NCBI GenBank assembly: GCA_963761325.1
Contig: CAVXGZ010000001.1
Location: 1,302,001 to 1,366,000 of the forward strand
Direction of reading: 5' to 3'
DNA length: 64,000 bases
Origin: Streptantibioticus_C sp963761325
GTDB lineage: Bacteria; Actinomycetota; Actinomycetes; Streptomycetales; Streptomycetaceae
Below are positions 62,415 to 64,000 of this stretch, piece after piece (the first letter of the stretch is position 1; each line of letters starts with the position of its first letter). The notes beneath the pieces were generated by a model. That model was not told where the DNA came from and did no database searches. It worked only from the letters and a program-made list of their open reading frames with translations. A program made the position numbers and the translations under genes.

Positions 62415-63317
62415 ATGGCCGTCGTCACGATGCGGGAGCTGCTGGAGAGCGGCGTCCACTTCGGGCACCAGACCCGTCGCTGGAACCCGAAGATGAAGCG
62501 CTTCATCTTCACCGAGCGCAACGGCATCTACATCATCGACCTGCTCCAGTCGCTGTCGTACATCGACCGCGCCTACGAGTTCGTCAAGGAGACCGTCGCG
62601 CACGGCGGCTCCGTCCTGTTCGTCGGCACCAAGAAGCAGGCCCAGGAGGCCATCGCCGAGCAGGCGACCCGGGTCGGCATGCCCTACGTCAACCAGCGCT
62701 GGCTGGGCGGCATGCTCACCAACTTCTCGACTGTCTACAAGCGCCTGCAGCGCCTGAAGGAGCTTGAGGAGATCGACTTCACGGACGTGGCCGCCTCCGG
62801 CCTCACCAAGAAGGAACTCCTCGTCCTGGAGCGCGAGAAGAACAAGCTGGAGAAGACCCTCGGCGGTATCCGCGACATGGCGAAGGTTCCCAGCGCCGTG
62901 TGGATCGTGGACACCAAGAAGGAGCACATCGCGGTCGGCGAGGCGCGCAAGCTGCGCATCCCGGTCGTCGCCATCCTGGACACCAACTGCGACCCCGACG
63001 AGGTCGACTACAAGATCCCGGGCAACGACGACGCGATCCGCTCCGTCACCCTGCTCACCCGCGTGATCGCCGACGCCGCCGCCGAGGGCCTCATCGCCCG
63101 TTCCGGCGCCGCGACCGGTGACACCAAGGCCGCCCCGGCCGAGCCGCTGGCCGAGTGGGAGCGCGATCTGCTGGAGGGCGAGAAGGCGAAGTCGGCCGAG
63201 GCCGCCCCCGCCGAGGCCGCTGCTGAGGCCCCCGCCGAGACCGCTCCGGCCGCTGAGGCCGCCCCGGCCGCGGACGCCGAGGGTGACAAGCCGGCCGCCG
63301 AGGGCGACCAGGCCTGA
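62415..63317 (+). CDS. rpsB: 30S ribosomal protein S2
   Basis: 300 residues. MAVVTMRELLESGVHFGHQTRRWNPKMKRFIFTERNGIYIIDL and VGTKKQAQEAIAEQATRVGMPYVNQRWLGGMLTNFSTV are S2 signatures, with NCDPDEVDYKIPGNDDAIRS near the end of the core. The last ~65 residues are Ala/Pro/Glu-rich and disordered, an actinobacterial extension. Followed by tsf. Confidence 0.97.
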   Translation: MAVVTMRELLESGVHFGHQTRRWNPKMKRFIFTERNGIYIIDLLQSLSYIDRAYEFVKETVAHGGSVLFVGTKKQAQEAIAEQATRVGMPYVNQRWLGGMLTNFSTVYKRLQRLKELEEIDFTDVAASGLTKKELLVLEREKNKLEKTLGGIRDMAKVPSAVWIVDTKKEHIAVGEARKLRIPVVAILDTNCDPDEVDYKIPGNDDAIRSVTLLTRVIADAAAEGLIARSGAATGDTKAAPAEPLAEWERDLLEGEKAKSAEAAPAEAAAEAPAETAPAAEAAPAADAEGDKPAAEGDQA

Positions 63318-63343
63318 CACCGAGGCCGAGGCCACGGTTGACC

Positions 63344-63382
63344 GACGGCGGGGGAGGGGCTGCGCGGCCCGCCCCCGCCGTC
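63344..63382 (+). terminator. Hairpin between rpsB and tsf
   Basis: GACGGCGGGGG and CCCCCGCCGTC pair over 11 bases around a 17-base loop, 26 bases after the rpsB stop, no U-tract. It may set the S2:EF-Ts ratio by partial termination. Confidence 0.55.
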
Positions 63383-63492
63383 CACCGCGCCGGCCCGCCG
63401 GCCGCAACGGCGCCCGGTGTCCTGGCCCCGTCCACGGCGGCCCGGTCACCGGCCCGGTGAAACCCCGACTTTCGAGAAGAGATTTCTGAGAC

Positions 63493-64000
63493 ATGGCGAA
63501 CTTCACCGCCGCCGACGTCAAGAAGCTCCGTGAGCTGACCGGCGCCGGCATGATGGACTGCAAGAAGGCGCTCGACGAGGCCGAGGGCAGCGTCGACAAG
63601 GCCGTCGAGATCCTGCGCGTCAAGGGCCAGAAGGGCGTGGCCAAGCGCGAGAGCCGCAACGCCTCCAACGGGGCGGTCGTCTCCCTCATCGAGGACGGCA
63701 ACTCGGCCGGCGTGCTGCTGGAGCTCAACTGCGAGACCGACTTCGTCGCCAAGGGCGACAAGTTCGTCGCGGTGGCCAACGCGATCGCCAAGCACGTCGC
63801 CGACACCAAGCCCGCCGACCTCGACACCCTGCTCGCCTCCGAGATCGAGGCCGGCAAGACCGTCCAGGCCTACGTGGACGAGGCCAACGCGACGCTCGGC
63901 GAGAAGATCGTGCTGAGCCGCTTCGCCCAGTTCACCGAGGGCTACGTCGCGTCCTACCTGCACCGCACCAGCCCCGACCTGCCGCCGCAGGTCGGCGTCC
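63493..64000 (+). CDS. tsf: Elongation factor Ts, N-terminal part
   Basis: Runs off the right edge after 169 residues. MANFTAADVKKLRELTGAGMMDCKKALDEAEGSVDKAVEILRVKG (UBA-like start) and VLLELNCETDFVAKGDKFVAVANAIAKHV (core) are EF-Ts signatures; it exchanges GDP on EF-Tu. It continues with a large internal core beyond the window. AGAAGAG precedes the ATG. Same direction and probably same operon as rpsB. Confidence 0.97.
   Translation, partial: MANFTAADVKKLRELTGAGMMDCKKALDEAEGSVDKAVEILRVKGQKGVAKRESRNASNGAVVSLIEDGNSAGVLLELNCETDFVAKGDKFVAVANAIAKHVADTKPADLDTLLASEIEAGKTVQAYVDEANATLGEKIVLSRFAQFTEGYVASYLHRTSPDLPPQVGV

Overview
The window is a very GC-rich chromosomal segment with the gene content and order of the conserved core of a Streptomycetaceae chromosome (Streptomyces or a close relative). 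It carries the run gltX, ndgR, leuCD, hupS, gpsA, ddl, thiL, recG, coaD, rnc, mutM, smc, ftsY, nsdA, amtB-glnK-glnD, ffh, rpsP, rimM, trmD, rplS, four signal peptidases, comM, dprA, whiG, rpsB and tsf. GTG and TTG starts are common, genes overlap by 4-8 bases, and whiG and nsdA, developmental regulators typical of streptomycetes, are present. These points rest on reading the sequence and recalled gene order, not on any search.

Layout. 0-4.5 kb: end of a nitrate-sensing histidine kinase, a 59-residue protein with a repeated motif, a FAH-family hydrolase overlapping gltX, then three tRNA genes (Gln and two identical Glu) and a terminator. 4.6-8.8 kb: ndgR divergent from leuCD, a small protein and the HU-like hupS. 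8.8-13.9 kb: a small OB-like protein, a CCCCGT-rich stretch, cofC, then plsC-gpsA-ddl and a DUF3515 lipoprotein. 13.9-14.1 kb: a compact MITE-like element with terminal inverted repeats ends on the stop codon of an AsnC-type gene. 14.5-28 kb: thiL, rpmB, DAK-family kinase, recG, rsmD, coaD, a coiled-coil protein, then DUF177-rpmF-rnc-mutM. 28-35.5 kb: smc, glcP, ftsY and a mini prim-pol protein. 36-42 kb: nsdA and the nitrogen operon amtB-glnK-glnD with a GlnR box. 42-54.8 kb: ffh, an archaeal-type prolyl-tRNA synthetase, a SprT-like protein, rpsP-khpA-rimM-trmD-rplS and four consecutive lepB genes. 55-64 kb: DUF2469, yraN-comM-dprA, whiG, a TetR regulator, an M23 peptidase, rpsB and the start of tsf.

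Functionally the window is dominated by translation (tRNA charging, ribosomal proteins, ribosome and tRNA modification, elongation factor), SRP-dependent export (ftsY, ffh and four signal peptidases), DNA maintenance (recG, mutM, smc, dprA, comM) and nitrogen control (glnK/glnD/amtB).

Most unusual points: (1) four frameshifts in three genes expected to be intact (ffh twice, rimM once, the second lepB once), best explained by base-calling errors; (2) a 193-base palindromic-ended element; (3) an extreme excess of CCCCGT/ACGGGG words, clustered between genes; (4) an overlooked 59-residue ORF with a duplicated ANPRRT motif. I did not find a clear new multi-gene defence or biosynthetic system; this is mostly core chromosome.
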